Positions 8,722-18,393 are shown, counted from the first letter of the stretch. The stretch is 39,694 nucleotides of DNA from CAYUIS01 sp964444825 (GCA_964444825.1 CAYUIS010000035.1:1-39694); one strand, 5' to 3'. The notes: generated from the letters alone by a model not told the origin. A program made the numbers and translations.

Positions 8722-10080
8722 ATGAGCACCCCAATGGACCTGTTTGAACACAGCCGGCAAGAGCAAATCCGCCGTGAAGCCCCGCTTGCGGCCCGCTTGC
8801 GGCCCCGCACCCTCGACGAGTTTGTCGGTCAAGAGGAAATCGTCGGTGAGGGACGTTTGCTGCGGCGAGCGATTTCGGCCGACCGGCTTTTCTCCTCCCT
8901 GATCTTTTGGGGACCGCCGGGCACGGGCAAGACAACGCTGGCTATGATCGTTGCCAATACGACAGCCAGCCACTTTGAGACCATCAGCGCGGTTTTGGCG
9001 GGAGTGGCCGATTTGCGGCGTGTCATCAAAGAGGCCAAGGATCGGCGTTCGATGTATAGCCGGCGCACGATCCTGCTTGTGGATGAGATCCATCGATGGA
9101 ATCGAGCGCAGCAGGATGCGCTGTTGCCCCACGTCGAGGATGGCACCGTTGTGCTTTTCGGTGCGACGACCGAGAATCCCTATTTCCAGGTCATTGCCCC
9201 TCTGGTCTCCCGCTCTCGTGTGTTCCAGTTCAAACCACTCACCGACGATGAGATGGGTACAGTCTTGGACCGCGCTCTCGCCGACGTCGAGAATGGATAC
9301 GGCGCTCGAACTGTCCAACTGGACGACGATTCCCGGATTCACCTGGTGCGTATAGCAGGCGGTGACGCCCGGGCTGTGCTTAATGCCCTGGAACTGGCCG
9401 TTGAGAGCACGCCTCCCCGGGACGATGGTGTTATTCACATCACACTCACTGTCGCAGAGGATTCGATTCAGCGACGTGCAGTGCGTTACGACAAGACAGG
9501 GGACGAGCATTACGACACTATCTCCGCCTTTATCAAGTCAGTCCGGGGGAGCGACCCGGACGCGGCACTGTACTGGCTGGCCAAGATGGTGGCTGCTGGT
9601 GAGGATCCCCGGTTCATTCTGCGCCGGCTCTATATCCTGGCCGCGGAGGATATCGGGCTGGCCGATCCCAATGGAATTGTGGTTGTCAACGCCTGTGCAC
9701 AGGCATTCGAGTGGGTCGGTTTGCCGGAGGGCCAGTACCATCTGTCGTTGGCGACCCTGTACCTGGCAACTGCCCCCAAGTCCAATTCAGCGGGGGCCTT
9801 TTGGGGCGCACTAGCAGAGATTGAGGAACAGGGAGCTGGCCCTGTGCCGATCTATTTGCGGGACAAGAGTGACCGATTTCGCGGCGCGCTCCGCGAACAC
9901 TATAAGCACACCATGGGCGAACACGAGGGGTACGAGTACCCTCACGCCGATCCGGATGGGTGGGTCGAACAGCGGTACTTGCCTGAAGGGGTTGAGGGGG
10001 GGTGGTTTCGACCCAGGGGGCACGGCTACGAACGCGAGATCTTGGAGAGGCTGGAGAAGCGGAAAAAACGCCAGACGTGA
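8722..10080 (+). CDS. rarA: replication-associated recombination protein A (AAA+ ATPase)
   Basis: A 452-residue clamp-loader-like AAA+ protein (RarA/MgsA/WRNIP1 family) that acts at stalled replication forks. Walker A is GPPGTGKT (64-71). Walker B is LLVDEIHRW (118-126), with Trp where Phe is usual. The sensor segment FGATTENPYF (146-155) is present. The C-terminal half has the family tetramerisation region (SAFIKSVRGSDPDAALYWLA, then PRFILRRLYILAAEDIGLA), and length matches E. coli RarA (447). An ATG at 8718 is out of frame with the protein. It is convergent with selB, with only 24 bp between the stops. Confidence 0.95.
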   Translation: MSTPMDLFEHSRQEQIRREAPLAARLRPRTLDEFVGQEEIVGEGRLLRRAISADRLFSSLIFWGPPGTGKTTLAMIVANTTASHFETISAVLAGVADLRRVIKEAKDRRSMYSRRTILLVDEIHRWNRAQQDALLPHVEDGTVVLFGATTENPYFQVIAPLVSRSRVFQFKPLTDDEMGTVLDRALADVENGYGARTVQLDDDSRIHLVRIAGGDARAVLNALELAVESTPPRDDGVIHITLTVAEDSIQRRAVRYDKTGDEHYDTISAFIKSVRGSDPDAALYWLAKMVAAGEDPRFILRRLYILAAEDIGLADPNGIVVVNACAQAFEWVGLPEGQYHLSLATLYLATAPKSNSAGAFWGALAEIEEQGAGPVPIYLRDKSDRFRGALREHYKHTMGEHEGYEYPHADPDGWVEQRYLPEGVEGGWFRPRGHGYEREILERLEKRKKRQT

Positions 10081-10104
10081 GGCGAAAGCCCTCGATCTCC
10101 CGCC

Positions 10105-12012
10105 TTATGGCTTTTGCCGCAGAACCCTTTCATCGCCCATACGTTTTGTCACCCCAATCTCATCCAGGTGCTCTAGCAGTGCCTGGGCGTATTTGCGGGT
10201 GGTCTTGAGCATATCCCGGGTCTGGGCCAGGGTGATACTGCCTTCCCGTTCGAGGTGCGTGCGGATCCGGGACTCTAGTTCCTTATAGGTCTCGGACAGA
10301 AACAGTACTCCCGACGATACCTGGACCAGATCGCCTCGCGAGATCAGCACGCTCAATACTTCTTCCCCCACTATGGCAACGCTTTCCTTGAATGAGGGAG
10401 TGGTGTACGGTTGGCTACGAAAATGGGTCAAAAGCTCGTCCACCTGTCTCTGTTGGCCAGGCTTGAGGGTCACGGTATGGGACGGGAGCCGTACGACAAT
10501 CCCCTCATCGGTGACGAGCCCTTCGGCAGCAGCGCGGGCCATCACCGTGTTAAACACCTTGGCCTCGAGTCTCAGCCCGCTGCGCAGCGCCTCGCGTCCC
10601 ATTCCCACTCGCAGTGGGAACTTGCTGTGATGAGCACCTAGATCACCAGAGATCTGCTCCGTTGTGGCTGACCACCAGGTGCGAGCGGCTACCAGTTGGT
10701 TGCTCGAAAAGGGCTGCTGAACGCCGGACTGCCGGGTGAGCAGAATCGCCTGTCCCTCATCCAGCAGTTGAGTTAACGCCTCCGGAGCTGAATCACCGAG
10801 ACCGCTGGCAGAGATCAGGTCCCGAGTCGACAGTGGGCCACTTCGCTCCAGGGCCTGCAGCAATATCTCGGCAGGGCTGCCCTGGGCTAGCGTCTCCAGA
10901 CGCTCCAGCACCTCAGATCGAAAGCGGCGGTGCCTACGGCCAGGGTGTGGGTCCACGATGGTGCCTCCGCCCACAGTGGCTGGAGGTGAGGGGACGCGGA
11001 CGATAAAATGGTCTCCCTTGACCAGTGGTATGGGCTCCTGGAGCCGCAACTGAACCCAACCGGATTCTCCGGGAGGCAACGTCTCTTGCCCCAGGAGTCG
11101 CACCCGAGCCAGCGTCTCGGCAGCCCCGGAGAAAAACTTGAGTTGGGTGTTGTGGCGCAATGGCCGTTTGGCGTCGGATAGATACCGCATCTGCACATCT
11201 ACCAGCACTGTGGGACGCAGCCATCCCGGGCTGGTGATGACATCCCCGCGCTGGAGGCCAGTCTTGCTGACACCACTGAGGTTCATCGCCACCCGACTGC
11301 CTGGTACTACCCGCTCCACCTTCTGTTTGTGAGTCTGGAGGCCGCGGACTCGGGCTTTTGTTCCCTGGGGCACTATCTCGACTTCCTGTCCCACCTCAAA
11401 GTAGCCATCGGTGAGGGTGCCGGTGACGACGGTACCAAAGCCACTGATGGTGAATACCCGGTCAATGGGCAGTCGTGGTCGACCAAGATCACGACGTGGT
11501 TCGACTTGACCGATCACCTCTTGCAGGGCAGTCACCAGCTCGTCAAGTCCCTCGCCCGTGCGGGCAGAGACGGGCACAATCGCCGCTCCCTCCAGGACGG
11601 TCCCCACCAGCGTTTCGGATACGTCGGCGGCGACCAGTTCGATCCATTCCTCGCTTTCCGCCAAGTCCGTCTTGGTCAGAGCGACGAGTCCCTTGTCTAC
11701 TTCTAGCAGATCGAGAATTGACAGGTGTTCCCTGGTCTGCGGCATCACGCCCTCATCGGCCGCGACGACAAAAACGGCAGCGTCGATGCCACCTACCCCT
11801 GCCAGCATGTTCTCGATAAAGTCTCGATGGCCAGGAACGTCCACGATGCCGACCGATTCACCGTTTGGTAGCGTGATCCAAGCGAAGCCCAGATCGATCG
11901 TCATCTCCCGTTCCTGCTCCTCGCGGAGCCGATCGGGGTTGATGCCAGAGAGGACGTGAACAAGGGTGGATTTACCGTGGTCTACGTGGCCAGCGGTGCC
12001 GATAACTCGCAT
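10105..12012 (-). CDS. selB: selenocysteine-specific elongation factor SelB
   Basis: A 635-residue translational GTPase that delivers Sec-tRNA(Sec) to UGA codons marked by a SECIS hairpin. G1 is GHVDHGKS (8-15), the effector region DRLREEQEREMTIDLGFAW is SelB-like, G3 is DVPGH (58-62) and G4 is TKTD (113-116). EF-Tu-like domains II and III follow, and then winged-helix repeats (about 380-635) that bind SECIS RNA. Full length and the C-terminal winged helices separate it from EF-Tu. It lies 17 bp behind the coiled-coil gene with AGGAG before its ATG, so the two are co-transcribed. No selA, selD, tRNA-Sec or Sec-containing frame is visible in this window. Confidence 0.93.
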   Translation of the reverse strand: MRVIGTAGHVDHGKSTLVHVLSGINPDRLREEQEREMTIDLGFAWITLPNGESVGIVDVPGHRDFIENMLAGVGGIDAAVFVVAADEGVMPQTREHLSILDLLEVDKGLVALTKTDLAESEEWIELVAADVSETLVGTVLEGAAIVPVSARTGEGLDELVTALQEVIGQVEPRRDLGRPRLPIDRVFTISGFGTVVTGTLTDGYFEVGQEVEIVPQGTKARVRGLQTHKQKVERVVPGSRVAMNLSGVSKTGLQRGDVITSPGWLRPTVLVDVQMRYLSDAKRPLRHNTQLKFFSGAAETLARVRLLGQETLPPGESGWVQLRLQEPIPLVKGDHFIVRVPSPPATVGGGTIVDPHPGRRHRRFRSEVLERLETLAQGSPAEILLQALERSGPLSTRDLISASGLGDSAPEALTQLLDEGQAILLTRQSGVQQPFSSNQLVAARTWWSATTEQISGDLGAHHSKFPLRVGMGREALRSGLRLEAKVFNTVMARAAAEGLVTDEGIVVRLPSHTVTLKPGQQRQVDELLTHFRSQPYTTPSFKESVAIVGEEVLSVLISRGDLVQVSSGVLFLSETYKELESRIRTHLEREGSITLAQTRDMLKTTRKYAQALLEHLDEIGVTKRMGDERVLRQKP

Positions 12013-12029
12013 ACTGTGCCGTGCTCCTG

Positions 12030-13247
12030 CTACTCTTGTTGTTCGCCACGCAGGGTGGTCAATTGCCCGTCGATCGGCGCCGTGATCGTCTCATACAGAT
12101 CCTGGGCAGCCTTGATTATGCCGGTCGCGTCGGCGCGGAGGGACTCCCACATCGTGTCCAGTTGCGCGCGATACACATCGGCGGTGACCCGCAACGAGTT
12201 CAGACGGTTCAGATGATCCTCGTTGGTCTGTTCCTGTTGCCGCCATCTCTCTTCGATGATCACCTCGCGCTTCTTTTGCCCTTTCGATTGCTCTGCCTGC
12301 CACTCCTCCCAGCGCCGTTGTATTTGCTCATCGGTCAGCCGCTGTTTCTCTGCCATCTCGTCCTGACGCCGCTCTATACGTGCTCTGAACTTTTCGAGGG
12401 TGCCGAGGGATCGTTTGACCTCCTGCTGCTGCTCGATAAAGCCCTGTGTGTCCTCCTGGATCTTTTTCATCACCTGGGTCACTTGTTCAGCCTGATCCAG
12501 ATACTGCTTCACTTTCTGCTCCCGCTGAAAGTCGGAGATGCGCAGCTCTTCGATAGGTTGCTCCCACTTTTTCGTCTCCTCAACGGCGGCGTCAATCCGG
12601 ATCCGTTGCTTCTGTATCGCTTCTTCAAAGAGGGGGAGTTTTTTGTCCAGGGCATCTATCTTTCTGCGCAGATTGGGGATATCCTGCTCCAGTTCCGTCA
12701 TGCGGCGGTTGTCGGCGCGGCGTTGCTCCTCCAAGTAGGTGACGGTCTTTAGGCGGTCATCGGAGCGGGTGCTCAGTTCAGCCACCAGGACGTCGGTCTG
12801 CTGCGAAAGCTCGCTCAACCGCCGGTTCTCAGCCCGGATGGCGGCTATTTCTTCGTCATACCGTGGCAGGACCCGCAGTTCTTTCTCCAGCCGGCTCAGG
12901 TTCTCGGTCAGCGCCTCGTACTCGATGCGACGCAGCCGCTCAGATTCGGCCAGCTCCTTTCGCCGTGTCTCCTCACGATTGTCCATCTGGACGATCAGTT
13001 CGTTTCTATAGTTGGAGACAATCTGCTCAAACTCGGCCACCTTGGATAACATGGTCTGGACACGTCCAAGGCCGGTGTGCAGTTCCTGAATCTGGGCAGC
13101 CTGTTGAGCCAATCGCTGTTCCTGACCCTGTGCCCGTTCCTCCAAGGTGGCAATTGTGGCCTTATCCTTGAGGCGCTCTTCGTCCATCCACTTGAGCGTC
13201 TGCATAGCCTGGGTTATGTCCATCGTTTGTGTCACATTTGTTGCCAT
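12030..13247 (-). CDS. long coiled-coil protein of unknown function
   Basis: A 405-residue, highly charged, almost entirely helical protein. Heptad-rich Glu/Lys/Arg/Gln stretches run from about residue 25 to 350 (for example EERAQGQEQRLAQQAAQIQE and REETRRKELAESERLRRIE). It has no signal peptide, membrane segment, ATPase motif or Cys pairs. I do not recognise a characterised family; SMC-like or tropomyosin-like hits would reflect composition only. It is the promoter-proximal gene of the unit with selB. The association may be fortuitous, or it may be a scaffold or structural protein. Confidence 0.8.
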   Translation of the reverse strand: MATNVTQTMDITQAMQTLKWMDEERLKDKATIATLEERAQGQEQRLAQQAAQIQELHTGLGRVQTMLSKVAEFEQIVSNYRNELIVQMDNREETRRKELAESERLRRIEYEALTENLSRLEKELRVLPRYDEEIAAIRAENRRLSELSQQTDVLVAELSTRSDDRLKTVTYLEEQRRADNRRMTELEQDIPNLRRKIDALDKKLPLFEEAIQKQRIRIDAAVEETKKWEQPIEELRISDFQREQKVKQYLDQAEQVTQVMKKIQEDTQGFIEQQQEVKRSLGTLEKFRARIERRQDEMAEKQRLTDEQIQRRWEEWQAEQSKGQKKREVIIEERWRQQEQTNEDHLNRLNSLRVTADVYRAQLDTMWESLRADATGIIKAAQDLYETITAPIDGQLTTLRGEQQE

Positions 13248-13298
13248 TGTCGCACTCCCCGAGTCGATGTGCGGCGTGTCAAGTATCCGCCCAAGGTG

Positions 13299-13327
13299 AT
13301 TATATCATCATTCTACTTCACAGGCAA
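13299..13327 (-). promoter_or_regulatory. sigma-70 promoter for the coiled-coil/selB unit
   Basis: On the minus strand TTGCCT (13327-13322), a 17-bp spacer and a perfect TATAAT (13304-13299). The text from the -10 onward reads TATAATCACCTTGGG, strikingly like the tsaE promoter at 21959. It lies 52 bp before the ATG. Confidence 0.65.
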
Positions 13328-13375
13328 CGACTTGGTCGAGCCTTGAGGTCAGCCTCGGGTTAGAGCCACGGTTGG

Positions 13376-13403
13376 TTGACAGGCTTGTGAGGGTCGCTAT
13401 AAT
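13376..13403 (+). promoter_or_regulatory. consensus sigma-70 promoter for the glycosyltransferases
   Basis: A perfect TTGACA (13376-13381) and a perfect TATAAT (13398-13403) with a 16-bp spacer. The -10 ends only 15 bp before the ATG at 13419, so the mRNA leader would be about 9 nt and barely include AGGAG (13409-13413). This is a strong promoter with an almost leaderless transcript. Confidence 0.75.
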
Positions 13404-13418
13404 GCTTCAGGAGCAAAT

Positions 13419-14528
13419 ATGCGTATCGGTATTGATGCTCGGATATTGCGCTATGTTCGGGGGGGTATTCCGAACTATGTGCTGCACCTGCTCGAGGCAC
13501 TGGCTTCCATCGACGTGGACACCAAGTACTATGTGCTCCATAGCCGCAAGGACCGCCAACCGCCCATCCCCGGCCCCAACTTTTATCCCGTTGCCTGCTG
13601 GACACCTCCACACAACCGATTCGAGCGTTGGGCGTTGGGGGCGGAGGTCGCGCGTTTGCGCCTGGACTTGCTGCACACCACTGATTTTATCCCCCCGGCC
13701 TTTGGCTATCGGCGTTCTGTGATCACTGTTCATGATCTGACATTTCTGCATTATCCCGATTTCATCACCGCCGACAGCCACGCTTACTACAATCGGCAGA
13801 TCGAGTGGGCAGTGCAGCACGCCGATCACATCCTGGCTGATTCCCACGCCACAAAGTCTGATCTCGTTTCAATGCTCGACGTGTCGCCGTCCAGGGTGAC
13901 AGTCGTGCATCTCGCCGCTGATTCTGCCTTTCGCCCATTATCAGAAACACAAGCTCGGCGATCGGCCGCGCAGTACGGCCTGGAGCCTGGGTACTTGCTC
14001 TGTGTAGGGACACTGGAGCCACGCAAGAACCTGCCAGGTCTGCTACAAGCGTACCGTTTGTTGCTCGACGCACAGGTGACCAGCGCGCCGCTGGTAGTGA
14101 TCGGTGGCAAGGGTTGGCTCTACGAGGAGGTGTTCCAGCGTGTGGAAGCGTTGCAGTTGGCTGGGAAGGTACGCTTCCTCCACAACGTGCCCGACGATGA
14201 TTTGCCCGGTCTGTACAACGGAGCCGTCCTGTTGACGACGCCGTCTTTCTACGAAGGGTTCGGGCTGCCCGCGCTCGAAGCGATGGCCTGCGGCACACCG
14301 GTTGTGGTTGCCGATCGCTCCTCGCTGCCGGAGGTGGTGGGCGAGGCAGGGCTTCTAGTGAACCCAGATAACGTGGAAAGCATCGCCGGTGCGCTGACCC
14401 GGGTGCTGACAGAGGGGTCGCTGCAAGCGCGAATGCGAGAGCGCGGACTGGTCCAGGCAGCTCGTTTCAACTGGCTGCGCAGTGCCCAGGAGACGCTAGT
14501 AGTGTATCGCGACACGCTGGGCAGATGA
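13419..14528 (+). CDS. GT4-family glycosyltransferase
   Basis: A 369-residue GT-B fold glycosyltransferase with an N-terminal acceptor domain opening MRIGIDARILRYVRGGIPNY. A C-terminal nucleotide-sugar domain starts around GYLLCVGTLEPRKNLPGLL (about 190-210). The retaining-enzyme E-x7-E motif is clear in EGFGLPALEAMACGTPVV. It probably adds a hexose in cell-surface polysaccharide or glycolipid synthesis at the cytoplasmic face of the membrane; donor and acceptor are not readable. It starts at ATG with AGGAG 5 nt upstream and is followed 23 bp later by a second glycosyltransferase. Confidence 0.9.
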   Translation: MRIGIDARILRYVRGGIPNYVLHLLEALASIDVDTKYYVLHSRKDRQPPIPGPNFYPVACWTPPHNRFERWALGAEVARLRLDLLHTTDFIPPAFGYRRSVITVHDLTFLHYPDFITADSHAYYNRQIEWAVQHADHILADSHATKSDLVSMLDVSPSRVTVVHLAADSAFRPLSETQARRSAAQYGLEPGYLLCVGTLEPRKNLPGLLQAYRLLLDAQVTSAPLVVIGGKGWLYEEVFQRVEALQLAGKVRFLHNVPDDDLPGLYNGAVLLTTPSFYEGFGLPALEAMACGTPVVVADRSSLPEVVGEAGLLVNPDNVESIAGALTRVLTEGSLQARMRERGLVQAARFNWLRSAQETLVVYRDTLGR

Positions 14529-14551
14529 CTGAAGCAATGTGACGGTATTGT

Positions 14552-15799
14552 ATGAAGATCCTGTTTCTGACGCCACAGGTACCCTATCCTCCTCGCCAGG
14601 GAGCAGCGCTTCGCAACTGGGGGTTTATCTCTGATCTGGCGGCGCGGCACGAGGTGGCGGTGCTTTCGTTTATGGCCCCATCTCCCTCTCTCTTTTGCTC
14701 ACCGGAGACTATGACCGGCGGGACGATCACAGCGGATGGGGAAGCGTCTGACCCGCTTGGGGAAACTTGCCGTGTCGAGACGGTGATGCTTCCCGACCGC
14801 GTGCTTCGGGACCGGGTACGTGACCTGCTCCTCACGCGCCAGCCCGACATGGCCCTGAGACTAGCGTCGGACACATTTGCCCAGCGGCTGGAAGCTTGGC
14901 TGGAAAGCGAGACCTTTGATGTCCTTCAGATCGGTGGCATCGAAATGTCTCCGTACCTCGGGGTGGCAAAGGCGGCGCGTCCCCGGTCTCGCATCGTTTT
15001 CGATAATCTGAACTGTGAACACCTGCTACAATGGCGTGCCTTTCTCACCGACCTGCGCGCGCCGGGGCGATGGCCCGGCGCAGCCTACTCTTTTGTGCAG
15101 TGGCATCGCCTGCGTCGCTATGAGGCTCAGATCTGCCGGAGCGCCGACCACGTCTTGGCTGTCTCCGAAAAGGATGCAGCGATGCTGCGCAAGCTGGTAT
15201 CTGGCCTCGATGTGACCGTCGTCCCGAATGGTGTAAACACGCAAACCTATACTCCTTCCCCTCCAGATTCACCTGCCCCTCCCACGCTGGTTTTCACCGG
15301 TACGATGGATTTTCGTCCCAACGTGGACGCGGTTCTCTGGTTTGCCCAGCAGGTGCTGCCGCGGGTGCGGGAAAAGGTACCGGAGGTGCACTTTTTCGTC
15401 GTCGGTCAGCGTCCACACCGGCGTCTGGACAGTCTTCAGACTCATCCGGCGATCACACTGACGGGGTGGGTAGACGATGTGCGCCCCTACATCGCTCAGG
15501 CAGCGGTGTACATCGCACCGCTGCGGATCGGGGGGGGAACACGACTGAAACTGCTGGAAGCTATGGCGATGGCCAAGCCGGTGGTTGCCACGCGCCTGGG
15601 GGCGGAAGGATACCCGGTCGAGGATGGGCGCGAGCTGCTGCTGGCTGACGCGCCATCGAGTTTCGCGGCTGCAGTGGTGTCACTGCTCCAGGCACCGAAA
15701 CGACGGGCCGAATTGGGCCAATCCGCTCGAGCTTTTGTCGAGCGGCATTATGATTGGCGGTCCATTGTGCCTCGAATGGAGGCCGTCTATCACTCCTGA
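14552..15799 (+). CDS. glycosyltransferase (GT4 type), second of a pair
   Basis: A 415-residue GT-B glycosyltransferase. The N-terminus MKILFLTPQVPYPPRQGAA with RNWGFISDLA is characteristic of the sugar-transferase subgroup found in exopolysaccharide clusters. The donor domain begins at LVFTGTMDFRPNVDAVLWF (about 249-267) and ends with GGGTRLKLLEAMAMAKPVVAT, carrying the conserved glutamate. An insertion of low-complexity text (about 47-75, SPSLFCSPETMTGG onward) in the first domain looks like a variable loop. It is in an operon with the preceding gene, and the substrate is unknown. Confidence 0.88.
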   Translation: MKILFLTPQVPYPPRQGAALRNWGFISDLAARHEVAVLSFMAPSPSLFCSPETMTGGTITADGEASDPLGETCRVETVMLPDRVLRDRVRDLLLTRQPDMALRLASDTFAQRLEAWLESETFDVLQIGGIEMSPYLGVAKAARPRSRIVFDNLNCEHLLQWRAFLTDLRAPGRWPGAAYSFVQWHRLRRYEAQICRSADHVLAVSEKDAAMLRKLVSGLDVTVVPNGVNTQTYTPSPPDSPAPPTLVFTGTMDFRPNVDAVLWFAQQVLPRVREKVPEVHFFVVGQRPHRRLDSLQTHPAITLTGWVDDVRPYIAQAAVYIAPLRIGGGTRLKLLEAMAMAKPVVATRLGAEGYPVEDGRELLLADAPSSFAAAVVSLLQAPKRRAELGQSARAFVERHYDWRSIVPRMEAVYHS

Positions 15800-15826
15800 T
15801 CTTCATTTGTGGGAGACAGACCGGGT

Positions 15827-15856
15827 AAAAGCAAGCCGCCAGCGCAAGCTGGCGGC
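15827..15856 (-). terminator. clpC terminator (possibly bidirectional)
   Basis: GCCGCCAGC (15835-15843) and GCTGGCGGC (15848-15856) form a perfect 9-bp stem closed by a tetraloop (GCAA on the plus strand). On the minus strand the stem is followed by TTGCTTTTAC, so it ends the clpC transcript. It sits between convergent genes and may also stop the glycosyltransferase transcript, although the plus strand lacks a T tract. Confidence 0.65.
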
Positions 15857-15894
15857 CAAGTATTCATGTGTAAGTTGTGCTGCGAAAACGTGTG

Positions 15895-18393
15895 TCAGGC
15901 AGGGATCAACGCTGCTGGGGCTTCCTCCACCCCCTTGGCCTGACAGAGGACGATGGTTTCATCTTCAACGTTCACCAGGATTGTATCCCCACCCTCGAAT
16001 CTGCCCGCCAGGATTGCATCGGACAAGGCATCCTCAATCCGATTCTGAATGACCCGGCGCAAAGGCCGTGCCCCGTATTCCTCGCTATATCCTTCCTCCG
16101 CCAGCGCTTCTCGGGCTGCTTCAGAGACTTGCAGTTCCATCTCGTATTCTGTCAGCCGTGTGCGTACCTTCTCCAATTCCAGGTCCACGATCTCGTGGAT
16201 CTCGTCTCTGCTGAGAGCGTGGAAGACGATCACGTTGTCGACCCGGTTTAGGAACTCGGGGCGGAAGGTGCGCTTCAGTTCTTCCAACAGCCGATTTCGC
16301 ATCTCGTCGTATTCGCGCTTAGCATCAGCTTCTTCATCCCTGGGGACAGCAAAGCCCAAGCCTCCTTGCCGCTTGATCATCTCTGCACCAATATTTGAGG
16401 TCAGGATGAGAATCGTGTTGCGAAAGTCCACCCTGCGCCCTCGAGCATCCGAGAGACCACCCTCCTCCATAATCTGGAGCAGCATGTTAAACGCCTCTGG
16501 ATGCGCCTTCTCAATTTCGTCAAAGACGACGATGGAGAAAGGCCGGCGGCGTATGGCTTCCGTGAGCTGCCCTGCATCGTCGTAGCCCACATAACCTGGC
16601 GGCGCTCCTACCAGCCGGGCTACGGTGTGGCGTTCCATGAACTCTGACATGTCAAGCTGCAGCAAGGCATCCTCGCTGCCAAACATAAACTCAGCTAACG
16701 CTTTGGCCAGCTCGGTCTTGCCCACTCCCGTGGGACCGAGAAAGATAAGGGAGCCGATGGGCCGGTTGGGATCCTTGAGTCCAGCTCGTGCCCTGCGCAC
16801 TGCCTTGGCAACCGTGGTGACAGCCTCGTCCTGCCCAACGATGCGCTGGTGAAGGCTTTCCTCCATTTGCAGCAAGCGATCCGTCTCACCGCTGCGTAAC
16901 TGGGTTAGTGGGATCCCTGTCCACATAGAGACCACTTCTGCGATATCCTCGGGATTGACCACGATTCCCCCATTCTTTGGAGAATCCGATTCCCAGTCTT
17001 CGCGCAGAGACGCTATCTGCTCCTGATATTCGATCTCCTGGTCACGTAGCACGGCGGCATCCTCGTAACGCCGTTCTTCGATGGCCGTGCCCTTGGATTG
17101 CTGAGCGGTCTTTAACTGGGCGAATAGCTCACGCAGGTCATTGGCATGGGGAGCCTTGTACATCCGCACCCGAGAAGCGCTCTCATCGACTACATCGATC
17201 GCCTTGTCCGGGAGGTAACGATCGGAGATGTAGCGGGCTGAGAGACGGGCCGCGGCTTCCAATGCCTCGTCGCTGATCTGCAGTCGATGGTGGCGCTCGT
17301 ACGCAGAGCGAACGCCCTGCAGGATCTCGATCGTCTCTTCGACCGAGGGCTCCTCCACAACAACCGGCTGGAATCGTCGCTCCAGGGCTGCGTCCGATTC
17401 AATGTGCTTGCGATATTCCTCCAACGTGGTCGCACCGATACATTGCAGCTCGCCCCGGGCCAGGGCTGGTTTGAGGATATTGGCTGCATCCACCGAGGAA
17501 CCTGCTGACCCGGCCCCGACGAGCATGTGAACCTCGTCGATGAACAGGATGCTATTGCTGTTCTTGAGCTCGGTGATAACCTTTTTGAGACGTTCCTCGA
17601 ATTGTCCCCGATACATCGTCCCGGCGACCAACGAGCCAACGTCTAGCTGTAGCACCCGCTTGTCCAGCAACGGCCCAGGCGTTGCGCCGGCGACGATGCG
17701 CTGGGCCAACCCCTCCACAATGGCCGTCTTGCCCACCCCGGGCTCACCGATGAGGGCGGGGTTGTTCTTTGTTCGCCGTGCTAGAATCTGAATCACCCGC
17801 TCGATTTCCTGTTCCCTTCCAATGACCGGATCCAGCTTGTCCTGATTTGCCAGATCTGTCAGGTCGATCGCCATTTGATCCACTACAGGAGTCTTGGAAG
17901 TCTTGGTGGACTTGGCCTTGCGTTTCCCGGCCAAGGCCGGTTCTTGCTGCATCAACCGATCGGTAGAATGGCGTATCTGCCGGCTGGTAATCCCAAGGTG
18001 GTTGAGCACTTCCAGTGCGGTGCCATCGCCCTGCCGCACCAGCGCCAGGAGAATGTGATGTGTGTCTATCTGCGGGTGCCCTCGGCGTTTGGCTTCGTCC
18101 CCCGCCAACTCTAGCACTCGTTTGGTACGAGGTGTAAGATCGAGTTCCGAGCTTAGCAGGGAGCGCCTGCGCACGGTGCTGAGTCGCTCGACCCAGTGCT
18201 GCACGTCACCAGATTGGATGCCCAAGTCCCGCAGCACCTGTCCAGCGATCCCCTCTTCCTCCCGCAAAAGTCCCAGCAACAGATGCTCGGTGCCGATCTG
18301 TGCGTGATTCAACTTCTCAGCTTCCAACTGAGCCAACTTTAGTACCCGTCGCGATCCATCAGTAAAGAATTTAATCAGCTTATCCATACCCAT
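15895..18393 (-). CDS. clpC: ATP-dependent Clp protease ATP-binding subunit ClpC
   Basis: An 832-residue HSP100 unfoldase that feeds substrates to ClpP. A double Clp N-domain spans about 5-150. The first AAA+ module has Walker A GEPGVGKT (216-223) and Walker B SILFIDEVHM (281-290). A middle region includes the UVR-type motif EERRYEDAAVLRDQEIEYQEQ (about 439-459), diagnostic of ClpC rather than ClpA or ClpB. The second AAA+ module has Walker A GPTGVGKT (553-560). The start may be the second ATG (MDKLIKFF, two codons later). It lies 44 bp behind rpsA on the same strand with no clear promoter between, so read-through from rpsA is likely. Confidence 0.94.
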   Translation of the reverse strand: MGMDKLIKFFTDGSRRVLKLAQLEAEKLNHAQIGTEHLLLGLLREEEGIAGQVLRDLGIQSGDVQHWVERLSTVRRRSLLSSELDLTPRTKRVLELAGDEAKRRGHPQIDTHHILLALVRQGDGTALEVLNHLGITSRQIRHSTDRLMQQEPALAGKRKAKSTKTSKTPVVDQMAIDLTDLANQDKLDPVIGREQEIERVIQILARRTKNNPALIGEPGVGKTAIVEGLAQRIVAGATPGPLLDKRVLQLDVGSLVAGTMYRGQFEERLKKVITELKNSNSILFIDEVHMLVGAGSAGSSVDAANILKPALARGELQCIGATTLEEYRKHIESDAALERRFQPVVVEEPSVEETIEILQGVRSAYERHHRLQISDEALEAAARLSARYISDRYLPDKAIDVVDESASRVRMYKAPHANDLRELFAQLKTAQQSKGTAIEERRYEDAAVLRDQEIEYQEQIASLREDWESDSPKNGGIVVNPEDIAEVVSMWTGIPLTQLRSGETDRLLQMEESLHQRIVGQDEAVTTVAKAVRRARAGLKDPNRPIGSLIFLGPTGVGKTELAKALAEFMFGSEDALLQLDMSEFMERHTVARLVGAPPGYVGYDDAGQLTEAIRRRPFSIVVFDEIEKAHPEAFNMLLQIMEEGGLSDARGRRVDFRNTILILTSNIGAEMIKRQGGLGFAVPRDEEADAKREYDEMRNRLLEELKRTFRPEFLNRVDNVIVFHALSRDEIHEIVDLELEKVRTRLTEYEMELQVSEAAREALAEEGYSEEYGARPLRRVIQNRIEDALSDAILAGRFEGGDTILVNVEDETIVLCQAKGVEEAPAALIPA

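Noticed and set aside
8620..9510. A 296-codon open frame on the minus strand opposite rarA
   Set aside because: It covers the Walker motifs of rarA in reverse and has no family features or ribosome binding site.
12021..12752. A leucine-rich 243-codon plus-strand frame opposite the coiled-coil gene
   Set aside because: Leucine/phenylalanine richness is the complement of Glu/Lys/Gln codons in the coiled coil. It is not a membrane protein gene.
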